Of a stretch of DNA of 26,761 bases, positions 8,017-15,824 are shown piece by piece. The stretch covers positions 1-26,761 of the forward strand of contig JAZUKH010000124.1 in the NCBI GenBank assembly GCA_045643185.1. Direction: 5' to 3'. The translations under genes were made by a program, and so were the position numbers. This DNA is from RGIG464 sp045643185. GTDB lineage: Bacteria; Myxococcota_A; Bradymonadia; UBA4248. The notes beneath the pieces are model-generated. The model did not search any database and had not been told where the DNA came from. It was given only the letters and a program-made list of their open reading frames with translations. Each line of letters begins with the position of its first letter. The stretch's first letter is position 1.

Positions 8017-8098
8017 TTCGGCCGGCGTATTGACCGCCTGAACAGGCGGGAGAAGCCGGCCGGCCTGTGGCGTATCGGCGGAGCCGATAGCCATGGCG
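8017..8098. repeat. Hairpin cluster downstream of gyrB
   Basis: There are two further structures. The first has outer arms ggccggc (8020-8026) and gccggcc (8055-8061) enclosing ccgcctg/caggcgg (8034-8049). The second (8068-8093) folds as tggc, a bulged G, TATCGGC, loop GGA, GCCGATA and gcca. The second has the same bulged-G design as copies at 4507 and 26269. The cluster lies between the convergent znuA and gyrB genes. Confidence 0.75.
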
Positions 8099-8112
8099 AG
8101 AAGTTGTTTGAA

Positions 8113-10569
8113 TTAGATGTCGAGATTACGGACTTTTTGGCTATTTTCGACGATGAATTCGCGGCGTGGTTCGACGACGTCGCCCATGAGAAGGGAGCAT
8201 GCGGCGTCGGCCTCGATGGCGTCGCTGATCTTGACCTGTTTGAGGACGCGGCGCGCGGGATCCATCGTGGTTTCCCAGAGCTGTTCCTGGTTCATTTCGC
8301 CGAGACCTTTGTAGCGCTGGATGTCGTAGCCTTTTTGGCCTTTTTCTTTAGCGACTTTGAGGAGTTCTTCGAGGCTGGTGAATTCACGAGCGCTTTCGGC
8401 AGCGCCGATTTCGTAGGTGAATTTTTCGCCGAGTCGGTCACGAACGTCGCGGTAGGCGTGGAAGACTTTTTCGAAGTTGTGTTTGTGGATGAGTTCTGCG
8501 TCGATGCGCGTGGTTTTGAGGGCGCTTTGATAACGGGTGATCCAGTCGACCGAGCATTTTCCGTCAATGACGTTGATCTGCGGGGCGATAAAGATCGTAT
8601 CGAGGTAGCGTTTATCGAGGATGTCGGCGATCTGTTTGATCTTGTCGGTGAACACAGCTTCATTTTCGAAGTCTTCGTCTTTGAAGACGACGTCTTTGAT
8701 CATGGCGTCGATGATGCGCGGGTCAGCATCGACGGAGGCACGCGGCAGGTAGTTGTCGTAGAAGAGGATCTTTTCGAAGATCTTGAGCAATTCATCGGAC
8801 TCGAGTTTTTCGCCGTTTTGGGTGATGACATCGCCGGACGAGACCGCGCTGTTGAGGACGAATTCATCGAAGGCCGTTTCGTCTTTGATGTATTGGATCT
8901 TTCCGCCTTTTGCAGCTTTGAAGAGCGGTGGCTGTGCGATGAAGATGTGGCCGTTTTCGATGAGTTTGGGCATCTGACGGAGGAAGAATGCGAGGAGCAG
9001 GGTACAGATATGGGAACCGTCGACATCAGCATCGGTCATGATGATGATGCGGTGATAACGGAGTTTTTCGATATCGAAATCGTCGCCGACGCCGGTGCCG
9101 AGTGCGCTGAAGATGCAGTTGATGGTTTCGGAGTTGATGATGCTTTCGAAACGGGCTTTTTCGACGTTGAGGATCTTACCACGGAGGGGCAGGATGGCCT
9201 GGAAGTTGGATTCTCGTCCAGCTTTTGCGGTACCACCTGCGGAGTCACCTTCGACGATGAAGACTTCGCATTCAGCGGGGTTACGGCTATTGCAGTCGGT
9301 GAGTTTGCTTGGCAGAGCGAGGGACGAGAGTGCTGTTTTTCGATAGATCTTGTCGCGCGCGGCACGTGCTGCTTCGCGGGCTTGAGCGGATCGAATGGTT
9401 TTTTCGACGATCGCTTTGGCTTCGGCCGGAGTCTCTTCGAGCCACTGGTTGATGCACTGCTGCATTGCCTGGTTGATGCAGGGTGAAATGTTGTCGTTGA
9501 GGAGCTTGTCTTTGGTCTGGTTCGAGAACGTGGGGTTCGGGAGTTTGACACTGACGATGGCGACGATGCCTTCGCGGATGTCTTCGCCTGAGATCGTGCC
9601 TTTGAAACTCTTAAGCAGGTTTTGTTGGGTCGCGTAGTTGTTGATGACACGCGTGAGTGACTGCTTGAAGGCGGTTTCGTGGGTGCCGCCGTCGCGGTTA
9701 CGAATGTTGTTTGCGAAGCAGAGCAGGGTTTCGTTGTAGCTGTCCGTCCACTGAAGCGCGATGTCGATGCTGATGCCTTGGTCTTCAAAGGCCTTGCTTA
9801 TCATGATCGGCGCGGCGTGGATGGGCTGTTTGCCATTGGCGAGTCCTTCGACGAAGGAGGAGATACCGCCCTGATAGTGGAAAACTTCTTCGCGGTCTTT
9901 TCGTTCGTCTTTGAGGATGATCTTAACGCCGGAGTTGAGGTAGCTGAGTTCCTTGAGGCGTGTGGCAAGGCCATCAAAGTCGTATTCCGTGACCGTGTAG
10001 ATGGTGTCATCGGCAAGCCAGGTGATCGCTGTACCTGTTTGGTTTGATTCGCCGACTTCTTTTAGGTGGAAGAGCGGCTTTCCGCAGGCATATTCCTGGT
10101 GATAGTGTTTGCCATTGCGATAGATGTCCATTTTGAGGGACTTTGACAGCGCGTTAACACAGGAGACGCCGACGCCGTGGAGACCACCGGAAACTTTGTA
10201 GCTGTTGTTGTCGAATTTACCGCCTGCGTGGAGGACCGTCATGATGACTTCGGCTGCCGAGACGCCTTCTTTTTTGTGGATCTCAGTCGGAATACCACGT
10301 CCGTTATCGCGCACAGTGACGGAATTATCTTCATGCAAGGTGACGATGATTTCGGAGCAGTATCCGGCGAGTGCTTCGTCGATGGAGTTATCGACGACTT
10401 CATAGACGAGCTGGTGAAGCCCTGAGATGTCGTTTACGTTACCGATATACATACCGGGACGTTTTCGGACTGCTTCGAGACCTTCGAGAACCTGGATCGA
10501 GTCCGCGGTATATTCCTGGGAACCTTTTTCCTGTTGAAGATCGTGTGAAAGTTCGATTTCGTCGCTCAT
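8113..10569 (-). CDS. gyrB: DNA gyrase subunit B
   Basis: The start is placed at ATG 10569. The frame runs open to 10743, but the extra 58 residues are hydrophobic, unlike GyrB, and would include the promoter region. The 818-aa product has the GHKL ATPase site with E57 and N61 in EVVDNSIDEA, DNGRGIP (88-94) and GGLHGVG (128-134). QTKDKL is at 351-356. The TOPRIM site has EGDSAGG (440-446) and DADVDG (513-518), and the protein ends with the typical PRREFIVEN...NLDI tail. The length and the insert in the C-terminal domain (about 560-730) match proteobacterial GyrB (about 804 aa in E. coli). With GyrA it introduces negative supercoils using ATP. The gene stands apart from dnaA, dnaN and recF. 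Its leader has an 8-bp-arm inverted repeat at 10607-10628. Confidence 0.97.
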   Translation of the reverse strand: MSDEIELSHDLQQEKGSQEYTADSIQVLEGLEAVRKRPGMYIGNVNDISGLHQLVYEVVDNSIDEALAGYCSEIIVTLHEDNSVTVRDNGRGIPTEIHKKEGVSAAEVIMTVLHAGGKFDNNSYKVSGGLHGVGVSCVNALSKSLKMDIYRNGKHYHQEYACGKPLFHLKEVGESNQTGTAITWLADDTIYTVTEYDFDGLATRLKELSYLNSGVKIILKDERKDREEVFHYQGGISSFVEGLANGKQPIHAAPIMISKAFEDQGISIDIALQWTDSYNETLLCFANNIRNRDGGTHETAFKQSLTRVINNYATQQNLLKSFKGTISGEDIREGIVAIVSVKLPNPTFSNQTKDKLLNDNISPCINQAMQQCINQWLEETPAEAKAIVEKTIRSAQAREAARAARDKIYRKTALSSLALPSKLTDCNSRNPAECEVFIVEGDSAGGTAKAGRESNFQAILPLRGKILNVEKARFESIINSETINCIFSALGTGVGDDFDIEKLRYHRIIIMTDADVDGSHICTLLLAFFLRQMPKLIENGHIFIAQPPLFKAAKGGKIQYIKDETAFDEFVLNSAVSSGDVITQNGEKLESDELLKIFEKILFYDNYLPRASVDADPRIIDAMIKDVVFKDEDFENEAVFTDKIKQIADILDKRYLDTIFIAPQINVIDGKCSVDWITRYQSALKTTRIDAELIHKHNFEKVFHAYRDVRDRLGEKFTYEIGAAESAREFTSLEELLKVAKEKGQKGYDIQRYKGLGEMNQEQLWETTMDPARRVLKQVKISDAIEADAACSLLMGDVVEPRREFIVENSQKVRNLDI

Positions 10570-10759
10570 TATAAAACCTAAAATCCTTGTAAATTCAATT
10601 GAAGGAGTCAATTTGAACAGAAATTGACCCATAGAAGAGGCCCAAAAAAAGGCGGCGAACATGATACCACAAAACGCATATATAATGTTAAGTTTTGTGC
10701 GCTTTGGTGGGCGTTTGTGGTTACAGCACAGCAGGGGGATCACAATTTGTTTTAGATTT
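10570..10759 (-). promoter_or_regulatory. gyrB leader and probable promoter region
   Basis: No gene is seen here. The perfect inverted repeat gtcaattt (10607-10614) and aaattgac (10621-10628) would form a hairpin in the gyrB leader. Further upstream, acaaaac (10669-10675) and gttttgt (10692-10698) flank an AT-rich core with tataat at 10681-10686. On the minus strand, tatcat (10661-10666) is a possible -10 box, with ttaaca 19 bp before it as a loose -35. gyrB promoters are often supercoiling-sensitive, but nothing here proves that. Confidence 0.4.
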
Positions 10760-11087
10760 TGCGTTGCTCCTTGAACATTTTGTTTTGGAGCAGGCCTGGG
10801 CCTGCGGCGCGCAGGGGGCCGGGGAGGCGCGCGGACCGCACGTCTCTACCGTCCCCCGGCGTGTTTTGTCGGCCGTGGGGAACTCGCTTCGCTCAAACAA
10901 GCCACACGGCCGTACCAACTTCAGGAATGTTAAGACAGATCATCGTAAACTAAATTTTGGAGTCGGCGGCCGCGACGACGGACCACGTTACGTCGCTACA
11001 CTTCGGCTTCGAACAAATCGCGTCCGCTCGCCGATCTCAGCCTGCTTGCCTTTGGCTTCGCTACGGCTGAGATTTATGTATTTTGAC
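10760..11087. repeat. Dispersed multi-hairpin repeat, copy 2 (~320 bp)
   Basis: This copy matches 2400-2728 in the same orientation over its whole length, with scattered substitutions and small gaps. Conserved blocks include gcctgcggcgcgcagggggc, cgtctctaccgtcccccggc, aactcgcttcgctcaaacaa and atctcagcctgcttgcc. The hairpin order is the same. The T-run after the second hairpin is reduced from seven T to four. It sits between gyrB and the WD40-like gene. Confidence 0.85.
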
Positions 11088-11141
11088 TACCCTCGCCTGA
11101 GCTGTAACTGCTTGTGCGCGAGATTTAGTTTATTTTCAGGG

Positions 11142-11186
11142 CATTCGGGGGCAAGTTGAATGAAAGGCGTAGTTTGTCCCCGAATG
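11142..11186. other. Long hairpin downstream of the WD40-like gene
   Basis: The arms cattcggggg-caa (11142-11154) and ttgtccccgaatg (11174-11186) pair at 12 of 13 positions around a 19-nt loop. It lies 20 bp past the stop of the minus-strand propeller gene. The T-run on the minus strand comes before the hairpin instead of after it, so it is not a standard intrinsic terminator, but it may mark the transcript end. Confidence 0.5.
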
Positions 11187-11205
11187 GTGCTGAAAAAACG
11201 ACGGA

Positions 11206-12939
11206 TCAGAAGATGGCCAGAGGCTCAGAGCGAGACCAGTCTTCGACGCTGAATGTGTTGAGTCCCTGGACGATGCGCAGGCAATTGGCGTCGTCGCGGA
11301 GTTGTACGGACTGGTCGTTGAACGCAGCGCCCCAGATCTGTGTGCCTACGACAAAGACGCGGAGGACGATCGAAGATTTGCCTGAGTTTAGTCCGACTCG
11401 GACGATGGCGTATTGTCCGTGGTCGATCTCACAGAGTGTGTAGAGGAACGACTTGGCCGCAGGGGCAACCGAGATGACGCGGGCATTCGCGAGTGCGGGA
11501 TCTTCAAAGACGCTCAAGTCGTTAAGCGAGTCGATATTGGCGAGCAGGACTTGTCGGTCATGGGTGATCACGTAGACGGAATCGGCGGATTTGTCTTTAC
11601 CAAAAGCAATGACATCGCCGTTTTTGAGATCGAACTGTTTTGCGAGCGTATCGGTTCTGACGTTCCACAGGGTGAGATGTTCGTCATCAAGGAAGGCGGC
11701 GAGTGTCGCGGTCTCGTTCAGTGCGATGGCTTTTGGCGTTTTGACGGACGGTGTAATTTTTCGGAGCGTTGAGCTGTCGTAGAAGCGGAACTGGTCGTCG
11801 TCGGTGTGAAGGACGAGGCATTCGCCGGCGGCAGCCAAGCATCGGACGGGCTGATCGGCGAGGCAGATGCGTGTAATGTCGTTGGTGTCGAGTTTAAGCC
11901 GGTAGATCGCGCTGTCTTTGCAGGCAACGATGATCTCTGTGTAGCAAGCACCGGCGCACGCAGCCGCGTAGGGGGCGGGCAACGGTGACGAGGAGAGAAT
12001 CTCCTGGGATGCGCCCATAAATGCCGTAACGGATTCATCGCGAAGAGCAATAAACCCGGTCTTTTCGGGGGACGGGAAGATCGCGGCGAAGGAGCGTGCG
12101 AAACGCGGCGTTCGGAGTCGCTGAACGCGTTGTTTGGCGTCGTAGATCGTGATGTTTCCGTTTTCGTCACCGAGCGCGATGCTTGCATCGCTGTCGTGTG
12201 TAAAGGCCGTGACTCTGGCATTATGTTTGGCGATACAGGTCGGTTCTTCGCGCACCGGATCGAAGATCCAAAGTGTTTTTTGGCTTGCCAGTGCGGCAAA
12301 GTCGCCGAACTTTGGCAGGTAGAAGTCGACCCATTCGTCGTCGGCTTCGAGTGGCAGACTTGCTTTGACGTTTTCGGAACTCGTGTCATAGATTTCGACG
12401 CGGGTCTTGTTCATGGCGACGACGTATCGTTCACAGGCTTCCATTTCGACTTTTTTGGCCTGTTCAAAGTCGTGTTCGAACTGGTCGTCTCCACGCGTGA
12501 GTGTGACGGACTTGTCGTTGAAAGAGAATTCCGGTGCGCCGATGAGCGGGATATAGCCGCCAAGGAAGGTGTTCTGCGCAGGGGCTGTGTCGTTTTCGTC
12601 CTGTTCGTCGACAAATTCAATGACGTGTTCGTTCGTACCGTCGGTGCAGTTCAGGGATCGAATGCCGTTCCATGTCAAGGCGTTGGCAACGAAGCCGATT
12701 CGGAATGCGCCCACGACGTCCAGTGTGTCGAGACACCAGATCTTGACGACCTTGTCGTCGTCAGAGGCGGCTATGTAGCGGTGACAGGGCGAATAAGCAA
12801 GGGCGGCAATGCGACCGTGATGCCCCGTCTGAGCCACAATGCGGACGGGATTGACAAACTTACTCGTAGTGGGAACAAAACGATGCGGCAATTCGATCAC
12901 GAGAGAACTCCCTGAGTGGAAAGGTGTCTTTGAAAACAT
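11206..12939 (-). CDS. WD40-like beta-propeller protein
   Basis: This 577-aa protein has no signal peptide or membrane segment and is probably cytoplasmic. Several blade-like repeats are visible: AASDDDKVVKIWCLDT near residue 57, ALGDENGNITIYDAKQ near 260, LHTDDDQFRFYDSS near 365 and FLDDEHLTLWNVRT near 405. Each has the strand-turn pattern of WD40 blades, but the strict GH...WD signature is mostly degenerate. It is likely a protein-interaction scaffold; no enzymatic motif was seen. It is the third minus-strand gene after a Ser/Thr kinase and a receiver protein, so a role in the same signalling path is possible. A tataat box on the minus strand at 12951-12956 is only 11 nt before the ATG, suggesting a very short or absent 5' leader. 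Confidence 0.8.
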   Translation of the reverse strand: MFSKTPFHSGSSLVIELPHRFVPTTSKFVNPVRIVAQTGHHGRIAALAYSPCHRYIAASDDDKVVKIWCLDTLDVVGAFRIGFVANALTWNGIRSLNCTDGTNEHVIEFVDEQDENDTAPAQNTFLGGYIPLIGAPEFSFNDKSVTLTRGDDQFEHDFEQAKKVEMEACERYVVAMNKTRVEIYDTSSENVKASLPLEADDEWVDFYLPKFGDFAALASQKTLWIFDPVREEPTCIAKHNARVTAFTHDSDASIALGDENGNITIYDAKQRVQRLRTPRFARSFAAIFPSPEKTGFIALRDESVTAFMGASQEILSSSPLPAPYAAACAGACYTEIIVACKDSAIYRLKLDTNDITRICLADQPVRCLAAAGECLVLHTDDDQFRFYDSSTLRKITPSVKTPKAIALNETATLAAFLDDEHLTLWNVRTDTLAKQFDLKNGDVIAFGKDKSADSVYVITHDRQVLLANIDSLNDLSVFEDPALANARVISVAPAAKSFLYTLCEIDHGQYAIVRVGLNSGKSSIVLRVFVVGTQIWGAAFNDQSVQLRDDANCLRIVQGLNTFSVEDWSRSEPLAIF

Positions 12940-13046
12940 ACCTAACTTCTATTATACCACGAACGAGTCCCATTGTTTTGAAAAAAGGGTAAAAAACGGG
13001 AAAAGTTTACGGCATTTGTGTTTGGCGCCTTCAGCACGCGTCCTGC

Positions 13047-13478
13047 TTAGCCTTCACTGTGAAGTGTCCGGTCGAATATCTCGTTGGTGTTCTCTTCTTC
13101 TTCCTCTTCCACGCTGCCAAGGTTGAGATCGCGCAGCATGGCGCTGAGCTGATGCACGTTGTAGGGCTTTTGCAGATACGTGATGCGGTTCTCTTTGATC
13201 CAGGCGAGCGACTTGGTGTCAAAATAGCGCGACGTAAGAATGATCGCTGTTTTGGGTCGAATAGACTGGGTGCGACGAATGATCTCAATGCCATCAATGA
13301 CAGGCATTCTGAGATCGGTGATGACACAGTCAAAAGCATGCTGTTGTAGCATAGCCACGGCTTCAACGCCTGAAGATGCTGTGATGACATGGTAGTCTTC
13401 GAACGAAAGCATGAGCGCTAAATTGCGCAACACGTCTTTGTCGTCATCTACCGCTAAAAGTCGAATTCGAGCTCTCAA
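13047..13478 (-). CDS. Stand-alone response-regulator receiver protein with acidic tail
   Basis: This 143-aa protein starts at TTG 13478, supported by aggag about 9 nt upstream. It is a single CheY-like receiver domain. The acidic pocket is D11/D12/D13, the phospho-acceptor is D55 in ITDLRMP, the switch residues are T82/S83 in IILTS, and the conserved Lys is K104 in LQKPY. No output domain follows. The last ~25 residues contain a run of six Glu and an acidic end. It would receive phosphate from a histidine kinase that is not in this window and act through protein contacts. It lies between a Ser/Thr kinase gene and a WD40-like gene on the same strand, so cross-talk or scaffolded signalling is plausible but unproven. 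Confidence 0.9.
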   Translation of the reverse strand: MRARIRLLAVDDDKDVLRNLALMLSFEDYHVITASSGVEAVAMLQQHAFDCVITDLRMPVIDGIEIIRRTQSIRPKTAIILTSRYFDTKSLAWIKENRITYLQKPYNVHQLSAMLRDLNLGSVEEEEEENTNEIFDRTLHSEG

Positions 13479-13587
13479 ACCGAATCACTCCTCGCACAAA
13501 AAAACGCCTGTATGCCACTGAAGCGAAAGAAATCTTACGCTTGGAGGGGTGTTTTGTCAAGGCGTCGAATGGCGTGATTTTGGGGGA

Positions 13588-13650
13588 GAGACGTGCGGAA
13601 CGCGCGTCGGACCGTTGTAGAGACGTGCGAACCGCGCGTCTCCACAACGG
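13588..13650. repeat. Hairpin with motif shared with the ~320-bp repeat
   Basis: The arms ccgttgtagagacg (13612-13625) and cgtctccacaacgg (13637-13650) pair at 13 of 14 positions. The phrase agagacgtgcg occurs twice (from 13588 and 13620). Its inner part is close to the reverse complement of the GC-rich hairpin in both ~320-bp repeats (about 2463-2487 and 10812-10847). It may be a relic of that element. It lies just past the kinase stop. Confidence 0.6.
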
Positions 13651-13656
13651 TTTTGT

Positions 13657-15630
13657 TTAATCGACGCTGTAGATGTTGGGTTTTTTGGTCGTTGTCGGGG
13701 TCGACGGCTTTTGGGCCGTATTGGATTTTTTGGACGACGATTTTTTGGATTTCAACGTCGTGGGTTTGGCTTCCGGCTTGGTTTCGGGCTGAGCCTCGTC
13801 AGGTTGTGCCTGGTCAGGTTGTGCCTGGTCAGGCTGGGCCGCGGCATTGGGTGGCGGCATCATGCCTGGTGGCGGCATGATACGCATCATTTGAACCGTC
13901 TGGGTCTGCGGCATGAGCGGCGTGATCGGCAGCGTATAATCGTTGAAGCCTTCGGCTTTGACGACGAGTTCGACTTTTTCACGCGTGCGAATGAAGTTGA
14001 GCGTGTCACCGCATTTGCCGATGACGCGATCCTCTTTAGCCATGTAGATCTGAGCCGTCGGGATGGAGCAGGCGATCGTGATCTCGACGCGTGGCAGCTC
14101 GTTGGCGCCTTTGAAGGCGCCGATGGCAGCACCGACGATGAGTTTTTGCTCGTGCGACTTGAGCATTTGGACCATCGGTGGGCGTTTGGCCTCAAATTCG
14201 GCTCGTTGCTTGTTCAAATAGAGTTTTACCAGACCAAACGAGGCGATGATCGTGACCAGAATGATGATGCCGATAATGACACCCAACCGGATCTTGCCTT
14301 CGAGCGTGGTGCCTTCCATGGTCAGGCCGGACATCGTCGGCGATACCGGGGATACGCCTGTTTCGCTCGCGGAGGCCTGTCCTGTGACCGTCGAGAGCCG
14401 CGGATTGGTTTTGCCGCTGAAACGGCGCATCTTGGCCGAGGAAAACTCTTTTTTGATCAGCTGATCGTCCAAGGCGGCGAGTGCGTCGTAAACTTCACCC
14501 GCGTTTTGGTAGCGTTCTTCGCGTTTTTTACGAATACATTTTTGGATGATGGGACCGAACGATGATTCAACGATCCAGTCGTCGAGGACGTGTTCTTCGG
14601 GCGCCATCTGCTGCACGGCGATCTCAAGCGAACCATTGCCGTAGAGGGCGACGTGGGCTGAAATCATTTCGTACATGATGAGACCGAGTGCGTAAACGTC
14701 AGCCGAGGGTGTGACGGCGTCGGCACGCAGCAATTCGGGGCTCATATACGACGGTGAACCGACCCAGGCACCAGTCTTGGTCAGTTTCTCATCTTCGATC
14801 AAATAGTCGTCATCATCATAGTCGTTGATGATCTTGGCAATGCCGAAGTCGAGCACGCGCACGTCAAAATCGTGTGTTTCCGGATCGACATCGGGTTTGG
14901 GTTCAAGCGAGATGTTAGACGGCTTGAGGTCACGGTGAACGATGCCTTTTTGGTGCGCTTCGCGGATGCTTTCGAGCACCTGAAGCATCAGGTATTTCGT
15001 TTCATAGAGCGAAAAGCGTTCGTGTCGCTCGACGAATTCTTCCATCGAGGTGCCCTGCAACAGCTCCATGACGTAGAAAAGTGTGTCATTTTTGGCCGTA
15101 CCGGCGTCGATGACTTTGATCGTGTGCTCGTTATTGAGGATGCCGCAAACTTTGATCTCGCGTTCAAACCGTTTGGCGGCCTTTTCGTAGTCGGGAATAG
15201 CGTGTCGCAGGGTTTTGACCGCAACGCGTTTGTTATTATCGGCGATGTTTTCGCATAGATACACGACGCCGAAGCCGCCTTCACCCAGGACCTTGATGAC
15301 GCGGTAGCGGTCCGCGATCAGTTCGTCTTTTACGAACTTGTCTTTGTTTTTATCTGAGGTCGAAGCCTGCGAGATCTTGGCCGAAATTTCAGCCAGGCCT
15401 TCCTCAGTGGTTCGCACAGCGAGGTCGTTGTTGATATGCGAAGACTCAGGCATGGCGTTAGAAGAAACTGCGGAAAGGCGTGCGGCATTCGTGTTGCCGC
15501 GTTTCCAGTGTTGAGCAAAGGCGCTGGTGGTGTCTATCTTTCGGACCTGGTCGTCCTGTGTGTAGCGATCCGTCAAGGGAATTTCATCCATACTTTTTTG
15601 AGCGTTGCCGTTTTGGTCGTTCTGATTCAT
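13657..15630 (-). CDS. Membrane-anchored Ser/Thr protein kinase (Hanks type) with PEGA-like domain
   Basis: This 657-aa protein has a disordered N-terminal ~105 residues, then a complete kinase domain (about 108-390). The Gly-rich loop is GEGGFGVVY (116-124), with Lys139 in VAVK, HRDLKPSN (232-239), DFG (261-263) and SPSYMSPE (292-299), so it should be active. A Ser/Thr-rich linker leads to one membrane helix (about 449-471). The outer part (about 500-580) resembles a PEGA domain. The C-terminus is low-complexity: Pro/Gln repeats PDQAQ, then a Lys/Ser/Thr-rich tail. This is the layout of myxobacterial PknB-like kinases, with the kinase inside and the PEGA-like part in the periplasm. The ATG is preceded directly by cgcaaaacc, with no Shine-Dalgarno sequence. 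Substrates are unknown; the nearby receiver and propeller genes are candidates for partners. Confidence 0.93.
   Translation of the reverse strand: MNQNDQNGNAQKSMDEIPLTDRYTQDDQVRKIDTTSAFAQHWKRGNTNAARLSAVSSNAMPESSHINNDLAVRTTEEGLAEISAKISQASTSDKNKDKFVKDELIADRYRVIKVLGEGGFGVVYLCENIADNNKRVAVKTLRHAIPDYEKAAKRFEREIKVCGILNNEHTIKVIDAGTAKNDTLFYVMELLQGTSMEEFVERHERFSLYETKYLMLQVLESIREAHQKGIVHRDLKPSNISLEPKPDVDPETHDFDVRVLDFGIAKIINDYDDDDYLIEDEKLTKTGAWVGSPSYMSPELLRADAVTPSADVYALGLIMYEMISAHVALYGNGSLEIAVQQMAPEEHVLDDWIVESSFGPIIQKCIRKKREERYQNAGEVYDALAALDDQLIKKEFSSAKMRRFSGKTNPRLSTVTGQASASETGVSPVSPTMSGLTMEGTTLEGKIRLGVIIGIIILVTIIASFGLVKLYLNKQRAEFEAKRPPMVQMLKSHEQKLIVGAAIGAFKGANELPRVEITIACSIPTAQIYMAKEDRVIGKCGDTLNFIRTREKVELVVKAEGFNDYTLPITPLMPQTQTVQMMRIMPPPGMMPPPNAAAQPDQAQPDQAQPDEAQPETKPEAKPTTLKSKKSSSKKSNTAQKPSTPTTTKKPNIYSVD
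13798..13843 (-). repeat. Short tandem repeats encoding PDQAQ units
   Basis: About three 15-bp units built on tcaggttgtgcctgg encode PDQAQ-PDQAQ-PDEAQ in the Pro/Gln-rich tail of the kinase. The first units are nearly identical in DNA, so copy number may vary between strains. Confidence 0.75.
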
Positions 15631-15679
15631 GGTTTTGCGTTTAATTAAGTGGCTATGCGTCCAATGTTTGTGCCATTAG

Positions 15680-15809
15680 GCGAGCGTATTGAGCATCGCG
15701 AAAAGCTCGCCCGCGCCGCGTATGGCGTCAGCCAAGCGGCGCCAAAAAAAGCGAGCGTATTGAGCTCCGCGAAAAGCTCGCTTCCCTGCAAAGGCGAAGC
15801 CAAGCAGGG
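15680..15809. repeat. Cluster of four hairpins between kinase and prepilin peptidase genes
   Basis: Two nearly identical 31-bp units (15680-15710 and 15751-15781) have arms gcgagc/gctcgc, with GTAT directly after the first arm. Between them, gcgccgc (15713-15719) and gcggcgc (15736-15742) enclose G-TATGGC-GTCA-GCCA, a slightly degraded bulged-G hairpin. A fourth has ccctgc (15784-15789) and gcaggg (15804-15809) around ggc/gcc. No clean terminator T-run is evident. Confidence 0.75.
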
Positions 15810-15824
15810 CAAAAATATAAACAA

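Noticed and set aside
8104..9486. A 460-codon open frame on the plus strand opposite gyrB
   Set aside because: It is an antisense shadow of gyrB. The product is an implausible Phe/Asp/Glu/Val-rich sequence caused by codon bias, and gyrB on the other strand is certain.
10570..10743. Extended GyrB N-terminus
   Set aside because: The extra 58 residues are unlike GyrB and overlap the probable promoter; the start MSDEIEL fits the family.
12130..12915. A 261-codon open frame opposite the WD40-like gene
   Set aside because: It has the same shadow composition (Val/Phe/Asp-rich), no ribosome-binding site, and full overlap with a better-supported gene.
13711..14565. A 284-codon open frame opposite the Ser/Thr kinase tail
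   Set aside because: It is Arg/Phe/Gly-rich shadow coding. The kinase frame has a coherent membrane helix and domain order.
15680..15781. Possible CRISPR array (two 31-bp repeats)
   Set aside because: There are only two units, each self-complementary with relatives elsewhere, the spacing holds another hairpin, and no cas genes are present.
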